64,000 bases of DNA from assembly GCA_023333565.1 (NCBI GenBank), contig JAJKFH010002438.1, positions 1,674,001 to 1,738,000 of the forward strand, read 5' to 3'. This document shows, one piece after another, positions 11,717 through 23,929 of the stretch (within the stretch, counting starts at the first letter, position 1; every line of letters begins with the position of its first letter). This stretch comes from Puffinus mauretanicus. Lineage: Eukaryota > Chordata > Aves > Procellariiformes > Procellariidae. A program made the translations under genes and the position numbers. The notes under the pieces were generated by a model. It searched no databases. It saw nothing but the letters and a program-made list of their open reading frames with translations, and was not told the origin of the DNA.

Positions 11717-14700
11717 TTGTGACAGGAAATACTGAAAATTCACTGCAAAACCAAAGAAAGACAGGCTCGATTCAGTGAGCTCAACACATGTATCTAGAGC
11801 CATTTCAAACTCTCTCGGCTGAGAGACCCAGCGTGGGCAGATACAACACAGGACCTCCAGGAGATGCACATCCTTCCAGCCCAGCTTGAAGTCACCCAGG
11901 GCATCCCAGGACATCCCAAACAGCACTAGAGATGTATGATCAGTCAAGTGATTCAAGTCCAGGTTTCCCAGACAAGACAAGGCTGCCAAGGTTCAGATGT
12001 GAACTTTTAGGCATTTATTAATTTGTAACATATTAGAAGTTTGCTTTTCACCATTTTTACCATTGCATTTAACCAACTACGACCCGAGTCCTTTTTCTAC
12101 TGGCATTTGATCTGGCACTGAGCTACAGAAAAAACAGCGTATTTCAAGGGCTTCCAATGCATTAACTAGCTTCTTTCCTGAGTATTGCATCTTGTTTTAT
12201 TTTGCTCCTCCAGTTAGTAGAAAGTAAGTCTCACTTTCTCCAGGATGGGTCAGGTTACCAGAGGAAGGTTTCCTCCTGCCATTAAGGGATCTGCTGCCAG
12301 GCTCAGGCTTTGGGACCAACTTAGATCCTGCCCACCAAGGCTAAAGCTGTTCACTCAGGACTCAGTATGTTATGACCTGTCCTGCTGCCACCCACACCTT
12401 TCATGGTATGAGGGTGCCTGGGCAATGCAAGCCAGGATGGGAGGTGGCACATTCCTTTCTGGTGGGGTCAGAGGGATTCTGCTCGCACCCACGGGGAGAG
12501 AGGGGCTTTTTGAGGGAGAAACACAATGAACAAGCCCTCTGCTTTCCTTTTATGAGTTGTATCAAGGCCTTCTGCTGATCTTCCTGCAACTTCATTTTCT
12601 GTACTTAAAATTGAGCTCTACAGGCTCTACCTGTATACATGTCAAATAATTCCTTTAAACAAGCAGAATGTCCTGGAGTAGTGGGATTTTCTGGTTGTGT
12701 TGCCATCCCTGTTGCATAAATACCTGATTGCAGGGATGTGAAGAATGCCAAAAACAAGAATAAGAGAGTTGAGAGCTCAAATTCTATTGAAATCCTCTGA
12801 AAACTTCAGTTTAGTGGAGTAAAATGAGGTGGTAAAGCCCTTGGATATCTATAGATTTTGGCAAAGTATAATACACCAAGGTGGGAAGAGATGTATTTAG
12901 AGTAGGTCTAAAGAGCTTAAGTTTTTATTTATGATAGTTTCAAGTGCACTAGGCTGCGTATTCGTGGCAAACTGCTGCAAAGACAACAAGCAAAGGAAAA
13001 TGCAGGCTTGTTCAAGAATTATTCCCAAACAGCAAATATCTATGGATTACGGAATAATCCCCACAAGGGAACATGTACGTACATTTATGCCATACTGACC
13101 CTTCTATCTGTTATAAAATTACAGGTGCAAGGTTGTCCGAAACACTTTAATTTTGTCCTTTGTGCCCTACAATCAGATTTTGAAAAACATTTTTCCAGGC
13201 TGTTTTTTTCCAGGATTCTGCCTCTTAAAGGGTTATCCGCAGGGACCTTGCCTCTTTCCTTCACTGCTAAGATGAAAGGCAAGAGCCTTCCAGGAAAGCC
13301 AAGATGGATTTGTGGCCACGGAGCTGCCTGTGGAAGTTGCAGCCGGTGCCAAATACCTCCGTATGAGATTATAAGGTGATGTGATTTCTGGCTGCAGCTG
13401 ACCAGGGTTAGCAGCTAGTGCTTAGACTGCGACTTCTGCTGGTCAATGCTCTCCCTGCCCTGCTCGGACCAAGTTTCTGGCACTGCCGTACTGCATGCAG
13501 AGCCCCGTCCTAGCCCTGGTAGCATAATGACATGTTTTAAACTCACCTGAAAACACATTAAAAAAAGCAAAAAATATGATTTTTGCTAAACTTCAGTTTT
13601 CTGATAGAACTGCATTGGGAAGCAGTCACACGTTGTGTTTTGTCAGGAGACCTCACGTATCAGCAACCATCAGCAGACTGCGAATACATCATTGGAAACC
13701 CCCCTCCTACTCCCAGCCTAAATCTTAGCAGAGCTCAGATGAAGTTCGTGCAACATGGCCAGAGAGATTTAAAGCTGCCTCACATCAATATATCTTGTGC
13801 TTGTAAATTACAAACTCTACTGGTGTCAGGCACACTTAAAATCAATGGAGAACCTAATCTCCGCTCTGGTTGGGTATTGATTTAACTACATTGACTTAAA
13901 TTCAAATATAGTAAATCAATAGAGCTCCCTAGCATTGACATAAAAACACAGGTTAAAGGTACTTCTATCAATGTAGCATGTCCTAAGAAAAATAATTTTA
14001 GCAGGATTAATTTTTTTTTTTTGCCTGGGTTTCCCTCTGGGTATGGTTGGACAGTCACCAGCAGGCAGGTTAGTTCCTTAAGACATATAAGAGGCAACAG
14101 CATCGCTGAAAGGAAGAAACCTCCAGGAGAGGCTGGAAAACCAGAAGGCAGCACACGCCGCTATGTCCTGCAAAGCTCAGCCGTCCCTGTTTGCATACAC
14201 CCATGTGCATAAATGCGCATGTGAATTCTGCCAGTTTTCTGCCAGACTAAAATGAAGTAACCGAAGCCACTTGCACCAGCAGTCTGAGGTTAAATTAAAC
14301 TACTGTGGGACCTGGGGAGGACTGGATTCTGTGCCAGCTTGTAATGGAAATTTCTTACTGGGTTTGAGGCAAAGAATATTAATAATAAAATCAGAAGAGT
14401 GGATGCATGCAAATGGTAGCAATGCATAGCAAGAGGCAGATTGTTTCCTAGCAACACAGGCTTTAGGCTAGTTAGTTTTGGTTAGCATTTTCTGACTAAT
14501 GGCTGCAATTTTTAACTGTACTGCTGCTCACTTGCCTACCTGTGCTGAAAGGTAGAGAAAAAGCAAGAGAGAAGAATAGGATAGAATCCATCTGTGCTAG
14601 ACTACATGTCTGAAAGTGAGATCTCTGCATGTGAGGGACTTGCCAGTGCCCGAAAAATGATGGGCTGAAAGCGCCTCTAGGGATGCCCATTTCTGCCAGG

Positions 14701-16440
14701 TGTGACCTAGCTCAGACCTGGACCTTGTGCTTCAGGTAGCTAAGCCAGGGCACAAGGGTTCCACCTCCACTGTGTTTTGGCACTTCCCACCTTCCCTAGC
14801 TCCCTCCCACCATGTGGGATGTGTACCATGTGCTCCAGGAATACCCCATGGCTAATCCTGCTCTCAGTATCATCAGCAAGAGACCCTTGACTTCACTGGT
14901 AAGAGGGCAGAGCCCCTACCTTTTATTTATTTATGGATTTATTCTGTGGCTTTATTTATACCATGCCCTTTGAGAATAATGTAGGAAACCAGCCTTCCTC
15001 TGTGTGTGTGTCTCCGTGCATGTGTATGTACAGGTCTTGGCATACTGGGACCTCTGCTCACCTATTGCAAGGCAAATAATTAATGATTGTATGTCTGCTA
15101 GAATCCTTTTCTGAAGGTGTTTGAAAAATGCCTTGCACTGCTAAGGTGCTACAAAATAAACCTCCCAACCATCCCTTTAGACAGTATCTGTGACCAATAT
15201 GGGCTTGATACTGGTGTCAGCTAAAGGTCTGATCTGGGGTTTCCGCACGGAGGACCAGCTACTTAATGATGCTCACAAGTTCTGCTTTCTCCATGCAGAC
15301 CCTGCTCACTTCTCCCCCGCCTGTCAGCACTTCCAGAGCTCAGCCTCTCTCATCCTCCTGGAGAGCTCCACGGATTTTACGTCCAGTTTCCTTTCTGCAA
15401 GAGGAAAGAATGTGAGAGATGCTTTAGACAGCACGTAAGTTTTCACGTTGTCCTTAACTCCTCTGTGCTGCCGGAGAGGAAAAAATCACCCAGTTCACGC
15501 AAATGCTGCAGAGCAATTGCGGTAACGCAGGGGGTGGCGGAGTTGGGGAGAGCAGCTGCTGCACCCCAAATGACATGGGCTTGCAGTCCTGTGCCCCCCA
15601 GTGATCTTCTGCAGCTCCAAGTATTTAAAGCCAAGGACCAGGGCTTTGCCAGTCCATGACATCTCTAGAGGTGGTGGCACCAGCTCCTCTGTCTCCCTTC
15701 CTTCCCCATAGTTCGGGATCTCCACAGCCTTCCCCTCCCCAAGAGAAAAGCTGTGGAATAAATCTTACCAGACACCAAAGAAATCACACAGGAGAATGGA
15801 TCACAAGAAGTGCCCAGCCATGAGAAAAGCTTATGCCAACCCTCGCGCTTCACCAGGCCGAAAGCAGCAGATCCACAAGACCTGAAGCCGCTGGAAATGG
15901 AGGTTTCATTCAGTCTATGGGACTGGCTGTTTATGTCCTACATTCAGTTTTTATCTGCCATGAAAAACTGCCTGGGTAAGAGGAAAGCAAGCAGGTTTTT
16001 GACGTACAAAGAAAGCAAGGCCTGATTAACTGAAGAGGGAGATTTCATTTATTCGAGTTATTTAAAACTCTGCAGTCTTTGTTAACAGCTGCTCAACTTG
16101 AAGAAGCAACCTCTCTCTGAAGGAGTTGGCACTGCTCCTCCTCCACAGCAGAGCTGGGAACGTGCCCGTCCGCGTGCGTGAGTCATCTGGACAGGCCTCC
16201 AACAAAGACTCTGCTCTGGCGAGGATGGAAGCGTAAGCCCCCAACTCTTTACTTTTCCTGGCCTAAGCTGTAAGTAGATGAGAAGAGGGAGGGAGGGAGT
16301 ACAGAACTATTTATTTCCCTTTCTGCTTAGGTTTAGAAAGGCTAAAGAACAGAAAGAGTCTGTGGGCAGGGACCCAAAGAGATAAACGAATGCGCCTGGA
16401 CAATGAGATCCCAAAGCCCAGCAACTGGGGTCCTAGCCCT

Positions 16441-16812
16441 CGGGTTGTTCAGCCTGGAGAAGAGGAGGCTGAGGGGAGACCTCATCGCGCTCTACAACTA
16501 CCTGAAAGGAGGTTGTAGCGAGGTGGGGGTTGGTCTCTTCTCCCAAGTAACAAGCGATAGGACGAGAGGAAATGGCCTCAAGTTGCGCCAAGGGAGGTTT
16601 AGACTGGACATTAGGAGAAATTTCTTTCCTGAAAGGGTGGTCAGGCCTTGGAACAGGCTGCCCAGGGAAGTGGTGGAGTCACCATCCCTGGAAGTATTTA
16701 AAAGACGTGTAGATGAGGTGCTTAGGGACGTGGTTTAGTGGGCATGGTGGTGTTGGGTTGATGGTTGGACTCGATGATCTTAATGATTCTATGATTCTAT
16801 GATTCTATGATA
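16441..16812 (+). repeat. CR1 LINE 3' fragment, plus orientation
   Basis: It reads CGGGTTGTTCAGCCTGGAGA, then GGAGACCTCATCGCGCTC, then GGAACAGGCTGCCCAGGG, and ends in three to four copies of ATTCTATG. The frame at 16403-16738 is the ORF2 C-terminus (..[19 protein letters not shown].., [16 protein letters not shown]). It lies directly beyond the donor site of the decayed CDNF exon 3, so it sits in what was CDNF intron 3, antisense to that gene. Confidence 0.95.
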
Positions 16813-16836
16813 GTTTTCTTTAAAACCTCAACCTAC

Positions 16837-16967
16837 CTTGTCTGAGCTCACCAGGATGAATATCTGCCATCTTAAACTTTTCACAGGTCTTTGGTAGGGG
16901 CATGTGGGCACCCACTGTGCAACTGACTTCAGCAACGATGTTTGTGGGTGGCTCCACAGTAACAGCA
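16837..16967 (-). pseudogene. CDNF: CDNF exon 3 remnant, frameshifted
   Basis: The acceptor GTTAACTTCTCAG is followed by TGC TGT TAC TGT GGA GCC ACC (CCYCGAT against human CYYLGAT). After an 11-base loss a different frame reads TNIVAEVS..GAHMPLPKTCEKF against human TKILSEVT..SVHMPAMKICEKL. The exon ends GAGCTCAGACAAG/GTAGGT, with the same phase and donor position as human GELKYE. The human QIC cysteine is replaced by HPG, so one conserved disulphide partner is gone. Confidence 0.85.
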
Positions 16968-18746
16968 CTGAGAAGTTAACGCCAAGACAAATGAGAGGGG
17001 ACACTGCAAAGTGGGGAATGCTTTTGCACCCCTGGAAGCCCATGGCAGCAGAAGGCACCCAAAAGTCAGGGGTGTTGATTGCCACAAGCCACTTGCTCAG
17101 ATCATGGGACCTCCTCTTCCATGAGGTAAAACACATGGCAAAGTGGAGGGCACGGCGGTTCCAAACCTGCTTATAAAGGATGTTGATAATGTGCAAATAA
17201 TGGATTTTCAAGGTGATACTGAATGACGGTATTACTATTTGGGAACATTTTGTTTAATTTTGTACCTATAATAACTCCTGAAGGTAAGCCTTGGATTGCG
17301 TCCGTCTGTACATGAGTAAACATAATGAATGTCCAATTAAATGAATTAATGAGTAAGGTGATACACCAATGAAGCACTCCTCTCTCATGGTAGAATGCAT
17401 CTCATTGAAAGCAGCAGGGTTTTCCTACTAGCTTTTACAGCGTAGAGCAGCGTAGACCACCTGCGGTTTTAAATGAAGGATAAGAGTCTTCCACTTCTAC
17501 TCATCTAATCTGTCCCACCATGGCAGATAAGCACTCTTCAGCACAGGAGGAGGAGGCTGATCTGCTGAAATCTCTGCGTATCTTCTGGCCAGACTGATTC
17601 ACTCCAAGGAATTGCTGTTGGTTTGGCTCGTTTCTTCACTTTTCACTTTTATTATGACTGTAAGTTCTTCGAGCAGATCTTGTCTTTCTGCTCTGTGGTT
17701 GAACAGCACTCAGAGGAATAACCTCTGGGCATAAGAACAGGCCAGGAAAATCCCTAAATGATAACCTGGGAAAATCCAGAGCTGAAAATGTAGCGTATGC
17801 CTTTCTTCAAAGGGCAGGCCCATGGAAGAGAGTGGTGCTGCAGATGTGTCTGCTGAAGTTGGCCTAAAACTGCTTCTCGGTGGAGTGGGACTTGTCCCTT
17901 GTGAGCTACCAGAAAGCAGTGCGTCTTCTGCAGCAGCTCTTCTACAAAGACCTCAGGGATTCTCCTCCACTTCCAAAGAAGTGAGGAGTCCCTCAGCACA
18001 ACTGATTAACATCAGAGCGTGGAGAGATTTTACAACACAAACCGCCTGATTGCACAAAGCTTCTGTGGTAGGATCAGTCCATATAACGTGTCCCAGCTGC
18101 CTGGACCCCCGGTCTGCCCTGAACGAGAAGTCTTTTGGTCTCCATAAACACGTGTAGCTTTCCACAGAAGTGACAGCTATTCTTTTAGAGGCAGCTATCT
18201 GGATCCAGGTCATTACAACCAGAACATCACACAGGAAAAAATTTGGGGTGCCTGAAATACCTCTGAAGCCCTGAAGTTGTCACTAAGGGAGAACAGTGCG
18301 GCTGTCTGTTCATCAGCAGCGCAGCCTTCCTCCTCTGCACCCCCGGCCCTTCCCAGTTTCGGTCTGGAAAGGTGGACGGGGATTTCAGTGTACCTATTCA
18401 GTCATCAGCTGATGAGCTGCCAACAACTATGTTAATTTTCCCCTGCTGTAACAGGCCGTTCAGGGCCCCAGCCAATGACCGGGGAAGCTGCTGGAAAGAG
18501 TCCCACTATTTCAATGGCTGTCCAACAACATGCAGCCATAGACGCCAGAAATTAAATGCAGATCCTCCAAATTCGCTTCACACAGGCCGCAGGACTGTCC
18601 TCTGTTACTCGTAATTATCCTTATTATTGTCATTATTGGATTTGAATTAATGCCCATGAGTGCAGATGGACAGAGATTTTTATCGAACAGAAATTGTGTC
18701 ATTTAACTAGAACCTTCTCAGAACTTAAAACAAAAGAGAATTGTTC

Positions 18747-18863
18747 CAGATGCTGATCTTTTCTTTTTGCATCCCCACAGCTGCTGACCAGCTATGGTGT
18801 CCACAGCAAAATCTGAATTTCTTTTAAGTGAATTGTAAAATCTGTCCAAAAATTCTTTACATA
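18747..18863 (-). pseudogene. CDNF: CDNF exon 2 remnant, frameshifted, donor lost
   Basis: After a good acceptor (TTTTCTTGTTGCAG) the minus strand reads VCKEFLDRFYNSL.. and then ..FAVDTI, aligning with human CDNF VCKEFLNRFYKSL..VNFSLDTI. About 8 bases coding the EKE that follows in human are missing. In the next frame it resumes as LVSSCGDAKRKDQHL against human LISFCLDTKGKENRL, keeping the cysteine. The expected donor after the final Leu codon is GAACAA, not GT. Confidence 0.85.
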
Positions 18864-21800
18864 CTGCAACAAGAAAATAAAAACCTTAAGCTGAACAGAA
18901 ACTGGTAAAGCTGCCAAAGGGATGTTAACAAGTTAGCTAAAGACAGGGATCATTAACACTTAAAAAAAATATACGACTGCTCTGTAGTTTAAAAAAAGAA
19001 CTCTAATTTCATCTTTTAGCTTTATAGATAATGGTGGGTTTGTGGGAAAGGAAATCGTTCTGTCAGCTCTGCATGGATCCCATTAACACTTTTTTAATAA
19101 AAGGAGCTCAGAATCTATCACCACTTTGATCTCAGTTCAATAAAGCTAATCTTAGCATTGGTTTTAACATGGACATTTAATTGTGTTTAATCACCTTCTG
19201 CAAAAATCAATTTAGCTGACATGATACTGACCAGGACTGGTCAGCAGAGATAAGGAAGAGCTATGTTCTAGCTATTCCATCCTATTACACTCACCTCTAA
19301 GCAGGCAACTAATTAATGTGGTTATCCTCATAACACCCTTGGGAGGAAGGGAAAATGCTACTCTTTTTTTTTTTTTCAGATGAAGAACTCAAGAAACAGT
19401 AAAATTAAATGACTTCCTCAAGGTCACATAGTAAATCTGACAGTGCACAGAATGAACTTCTTGTTTCAAGCTGGCACCCTCACCCCTAAATCAGTTCTTT
19501 GCCTAAAATTAAGACATCTGTCAATAACTGACCTGATGCTGATCATGACCTATTTTGGTAGTCGGCTCTTTTTAAACTGCTAGTTTAAACACCGCTCAGT
19601 TTTGTACTGAACTTGCCCTGCAGAGTATAAACTTCATGCCAGTGCTCAATGAACACAAGGTTTTCCACCCAGAGCACAAAAGTGAATTTCAGGCATATTT
19701 TACCATGGTGCTTGCTTGGAAAGCTCTGGGATTGCCTCATGGCATCCTTTGTAATTCATGTCGTAACTTAGGGTCTGCATTATTAAGCATAACATTTTAT
19801 AATTACAGAGCATCCTCCAGCCAAGGATCTCAGTACACTTCCTATCTATTATTAAAACCTTTCAACATTCCTGCAAAGTGAATTTGACATAATTTAAGAG
19901 ATGGAAAAACTGGGACATGGAGAGGGAGAAGGCCAAAAATTTAAAAAGAAGTTATTTGAAGATTTTTCTATTATTTTCCTTGGCAAAAAAAATCATTTGT
20001 ATGTATGTTTAAAAGTTCTCAGACTTGACAAGAGTAATAAAGTTGTTCAGCCAACCATGACCATCATAGATGTGCCTAGACATGACAATGCCTAATACCG
20101 TCTACAGCAATTCTCAAAACAGCAATGAGAATATTACGTATTTCTTGTTTTATTAACACAGACTATACGTGCAATTATCTATGGCACATGCTTATTCTTA
20201 CTCTAAAGAAAATCATACATATTTGATTTTCATAATAGCCAACAAAGCGTTGTCAAAGGTGACTTGTGCTAGTTCTCAGTTCTAGCTATGAAGTATGTTT
20301 GCTGTGTTTAATTAGCCTTTAGTGCCTCCTTACTCCTGTCAAGAATAATCTGCAATTGGCTGAATGGTGGCAGAGAAGAACGCTACCAGGGTAACCTGGA
20401 GGAGGTTTGTATCTTCCAGACAGTGTTGCTTTCAGACAAACTGCGTCAGCTGGAGTCATTGGATTATTCCCTTGGAATACTTCAGCGTGGGTCAGCAGCT
20501 CATCCAGTGAATCAATGCCCCAGGTACAGGTTGGAGGTTTGGTTGTTTCGGGTTGTAAGAAAACCGCATTTTTTCTACTTTGTGACTCATGTTTGTGATG
20601 TGGAGTACAATAAAGGATGGTTTATTTTGCAGGCACTCAAAGCTTTTTCAAGAAAAGAGAGGAAGAAAACTAACATTTTTGACTTACAAGCAAAAACAAA
20701 TAGACATTTAATATGCTTTATGACATCTAAAATATAAAAAAATCTTGGGATATTCTCTAATAAGCACTCTGGTGTAAGTACAAAAAAAAAAAAATCTGGC
20801 TTCAACTTTACTGCAAACGTACTGAGCTGCCAAACAGACTAAATGTTGCAGATGAGTTGTAGCACTGCAATTACATGCTGCATTTATGCCACCTACAGGC
20901 ATTAATACCAGCTTTTCAACAGCTTTGCCTGCCAAACTTTCTATGTACTTCTTTTTTGGACTGCTGTGAGAAGACTCCATAGCAGTCAGCCCTGACCTTC
21001 GACCCATTAAAACATTCTGTTCAGCTTATTAAAAATTAACACAAGTATTTCATTAATCTGATCCACTAACTGAACTTGCCTCTTCCCTATCACTTAGGTA
21101 CTGTGACTATGAAGCAATGAGGATACCGAAATCAACTTTATCAAGAGCTTTTCGTGATGGGTGGCAAGTGTTACGGCAAAGCCAGAAATCGCCTACAGCC
21201 TCCACTGAAACCCAGCAACTTTGGAGGTGATATACAGACAGACCTCCTAACAGCATGGATTCCTGTGCCTGAAATAAACAATGCAATTATTTTGGGGGAT
21301 TTAGGTTTTGAGTTTGAGAAGCCTCTTTTTATGCAAAAAAAAAAAAAATATCTCATGGATGCTTTTATGAAGGCAAGCAATGGGGACAGAAGTTTCCCAT
21401 CAGTAGGACGTCGGCATCTCCAGTAGGACTGTACAGTCTCACGCTGTCTTGGGGAAGAGGCTGTTTTGGAAGCCAGGACCACTGTCCGGTCCCCCGCAGC
21501 CGGGCTCTCCCGCAGCTCTCCTGAGAATCGACTCCACTGGCTCTGTTTCACATCCCCAGCCCAGAGACAATCACAGGCCACAGTCTTGCAGCTGCCATCT
21601 CTAGCCTCCTTGGAGCTTAATTTCCTGAGAATTAAGTCAGAACACACACAAGATAATTAAAAGAAGTTCTCTCATCCTTCTTTCCCCACCCCAAGGGACA
21701 TTTTAGAGTATATACTATTTACCAGCTGCAAAACAGTCTGTTGTTCAATAGAGACACTTGCTTCCACTTTAAATAACTCAGCAGATGTTACTGCCTTTTT

Positions 21801-23929
21801 GCCGTAGTCTCTGTGATTTTCCTACAGCCAGCCTGCTATGGACAGTGCCAGGGGGATCCCTTTTTTGCATTCAAGCCTCTCAGGCTGCCTGCGAGCTCTC
21901 AGTACAGAAGAAGCTTGGGCGAGCTCACGTCGTACTGTGCTAACAGCTGGTCTGACAGCGGCTGGTCTGGTTTTTGGACGGCTGAGAGATGTGTCACAGA
22001 CTGGGAGGGAAGGGGCAGCTCTGATGCTGTGAAGGTTTGTGCCACTGCTTTGTCAGCTGGGAAATAATACTAAGAGGTTTCAGCAGAGTACCTGGCTAAA
22101 TCAGAGGCGAGTTTTGTTGCAGGGAGAGCATGGTGGGCTTGCTTGTTTGATGCAGGTACCTGGAGATGTGCAGGACTCCAGTCAGACTGGGGCTGAATTT
22201 TTCTCCTCCTTCTGACTCAGAGGGATAGCTCTCCTGGAGGTGTGAAAGATTAACTTCTCTTGCATCCTGAAACTAGTCTGCTGCTCGGACCACTGCTAGC
22301 CTCCTCAGCCCCAGCTTTAATGAACAACAAGCATATTAAGGCTTTCACTTACTTACAGAACTGCCATAACAAGCAGGGCAGCCTCTTCCACTTTTCTTTA
22401 GAAGTGGGTTATTCACCCCATCTCTCAGCTCACTCAAGCTCAGTGCAACCTCAGAGCTTCTCATTAGCTAAGGACGCCACCTGAAAAAATAGGAAGGGCA
22501 CAGGCAGACAAGGGCTTTTCACTTCTCAACAAACACTATCGGCCACCATAAACCGCTGCCAAGGCATTTCTTGCCTGCTTCTGCGCAGGTTTGCTTACAT
22601 CTGGAAAGAGCATTAACTGCTTTAGTTAAGATAAGCAGAACTTCTGTGTGTCCATCCCCGTATGTCCATGGCATAACAACAACTGGAAAATAACCATGGA
22701 TGCGCTTAGATGCGTAGCAGATGTCAGCGGTGCAGCCACAAGCACTTTTTGAGGCACAGATTACACATACTGGTCTATTGTCATAAATGGTGCAACTGGT
22801 ATTAGGATTCAGGGGAAAGCACAGGAAAATTATTCTTGGATGGTTCTTGTACTAGGGGCTTCTGTTCTCCTTTACCCTCCTATCTTCAGTGTCTCTTCTC
22901 AGACTCCCTCCACCTTGACCTTTGACAAAAGCATCACTTCTATCATCGCTTTCTTCTACAATACCTTTCTCCAGTCCCCACAGGTCTCTCCTGCTCACCT
23001 CTACCTTTCTCCTCTTTTCATTCCTCCGTTTACAAGAGGAGGCAGAAAGGAGCTACAATTTGGACATACTTCAAAGGTATAATTTTCAGTTGTGCAAGTT
23101 TCGACACCGCGATCATCTCCCCAGCACAGACTGCCGGCAAACTGAGCTCCAGCCTTTGGTCAGACTTCAGCAAGCTTGGTTACTGAAAGGAAGATAGCCC
23201 AGTGACTTAGGAAGCCTAGGATCAGTTTTGGGACACAAAATCCCTTTGTGACTCCGGATAACTCCTTTCACCTCTACGTGATCTTGACTCATTCCTTTAA
23301 ACCTTCAGCACTTCATATATAAAGCAAGGATAAGGACGATCTTTACTTCCGAGTGATGCAGTGAGATGGTACTGCATGGCATTTAGACCCGCTATGGGAA
23401 CGAGAGGCAAATGAGCACCCAAACCTACAGAAGTGCTGTCATCTTTACCATGAGGGGCCGCGTATAGGAGGTGACCTGCTCCCCGTTAGGGCACACAGAG
23501 AACTTCGCTGCACCCGTTACAGGGCTACGTGAAATCTGAGGAGCCTTCAGCACGGCAACAGCTCTGGCCAGGATGAAGTGTTTTCTGTGTGAACGATGTT
23601 AAATTCCCCCAGCATTGATTAGAAATCCCTCCCTTTTTTTTTTTCCTGTGGCAATGCCAAGATGGATTTCTCCAAGAGAAGTTCAACATAACGAGACACT
23701 GAGCTTTGCTTTCAGACACTGGTCATGCCTGGTCGGGTTATGCCAAATCGGCGCTTCAGCCTGACTGCTTCGCTAATAACTACAGCACTTGGATAAGAAA
23801 ATATTTACACTGTCTCCACGTGCTTCATTGCCTGCAACTGAACCATGAGAGAAGCCACCGACACGCCCCAGCACACGCATGAAATTGCTTCGTTCGCCCT
23901 TCTCCATTTTAATCTCTATTTTCTCAGCG
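18864..23929. other. Former CDNF intron 1 / intergenic, no gene recognised
   Basis: This 5 kb lies between the CDNF exon 2 remnant and the HSPA14 CpG island. No signal-peptide exon for CDNF is visible on the minus strand. The longest open frame (minus 21171-21647) has no recognisable domain. A short poly(A) run at 20781-20794 and other A/T runs are the only repeats I see. Confidence 0.45.

Larger units (their letters stand above)
7561..16440. other. Gene-poor intergenic region
   Basis: Nearly 9 kb without a recognisable exon. One moderately long plus frame at 10480-10821 is listed separately. In mammals the last CDNF exon would lie somewhere here on the minus strand. I searched for its conserved C-terminal SAP-like segment and found no convincing match. 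A weak candidate near 12.6 kb is described among the rejected items. Confidence 0.5.
16837..18863 (-). pseudogene. CDNF: CDNF unitary pseudogene remnant (exons 2 and 3)
   Basis: Two exon-sized segments on the minus strand match cerebral dopamine neurotrophic factor, an ER-resident and secreted saposin-fold survival factor. They lie upstream of HSPA14 in opposite orientation, exactly where CDNF lies in mammals. Exon 2 (18863 down to 18747) and exon 3 (16967 down to 16837) each keep their acceptor and many family residues. Each also contains a frame-disrupting deletion: about 8 bases in exon 2 and 11 in exon 3. The exon 2 donor reads GA instead of GT. I could not find exon 1 (signal peptide) or exon 4 (C-terminal domain with CXXC). 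The presence of introns and the syntenic position argue against a processed copy. Human exon limits used for comparison are from memory. Sequencing error at both sites is the main alternative, but the lost cysteine and lost donor make decay more likely. Confidence 0.82.

Noticed and set aside
12515..12640. Possible CDNF exon 4 on the minus strand (AAAATGAAGTTGCAG.. and GKQRAC resembling KMRVAELKQ and GEECRAC)
   Set aside because: Only scattered matches that require several gaps, and the second cysteine of CXXC and the downstream TDYV region are not convincing. Could be chance. A nucleotide alignment with a close relative's CDNF exon 4 would settle it.
16403..16738. 111-codon plus frame
   Set aside because: Translation of the CR1 3' end (..[11 protein letters not shown]..), not a host gene.
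21171..21647. 158-codon minus frame
   Set aside because: No recognisable domain, no splice context and no homology I know. Its plus-strand counterpart is equally open, so chance is likely.
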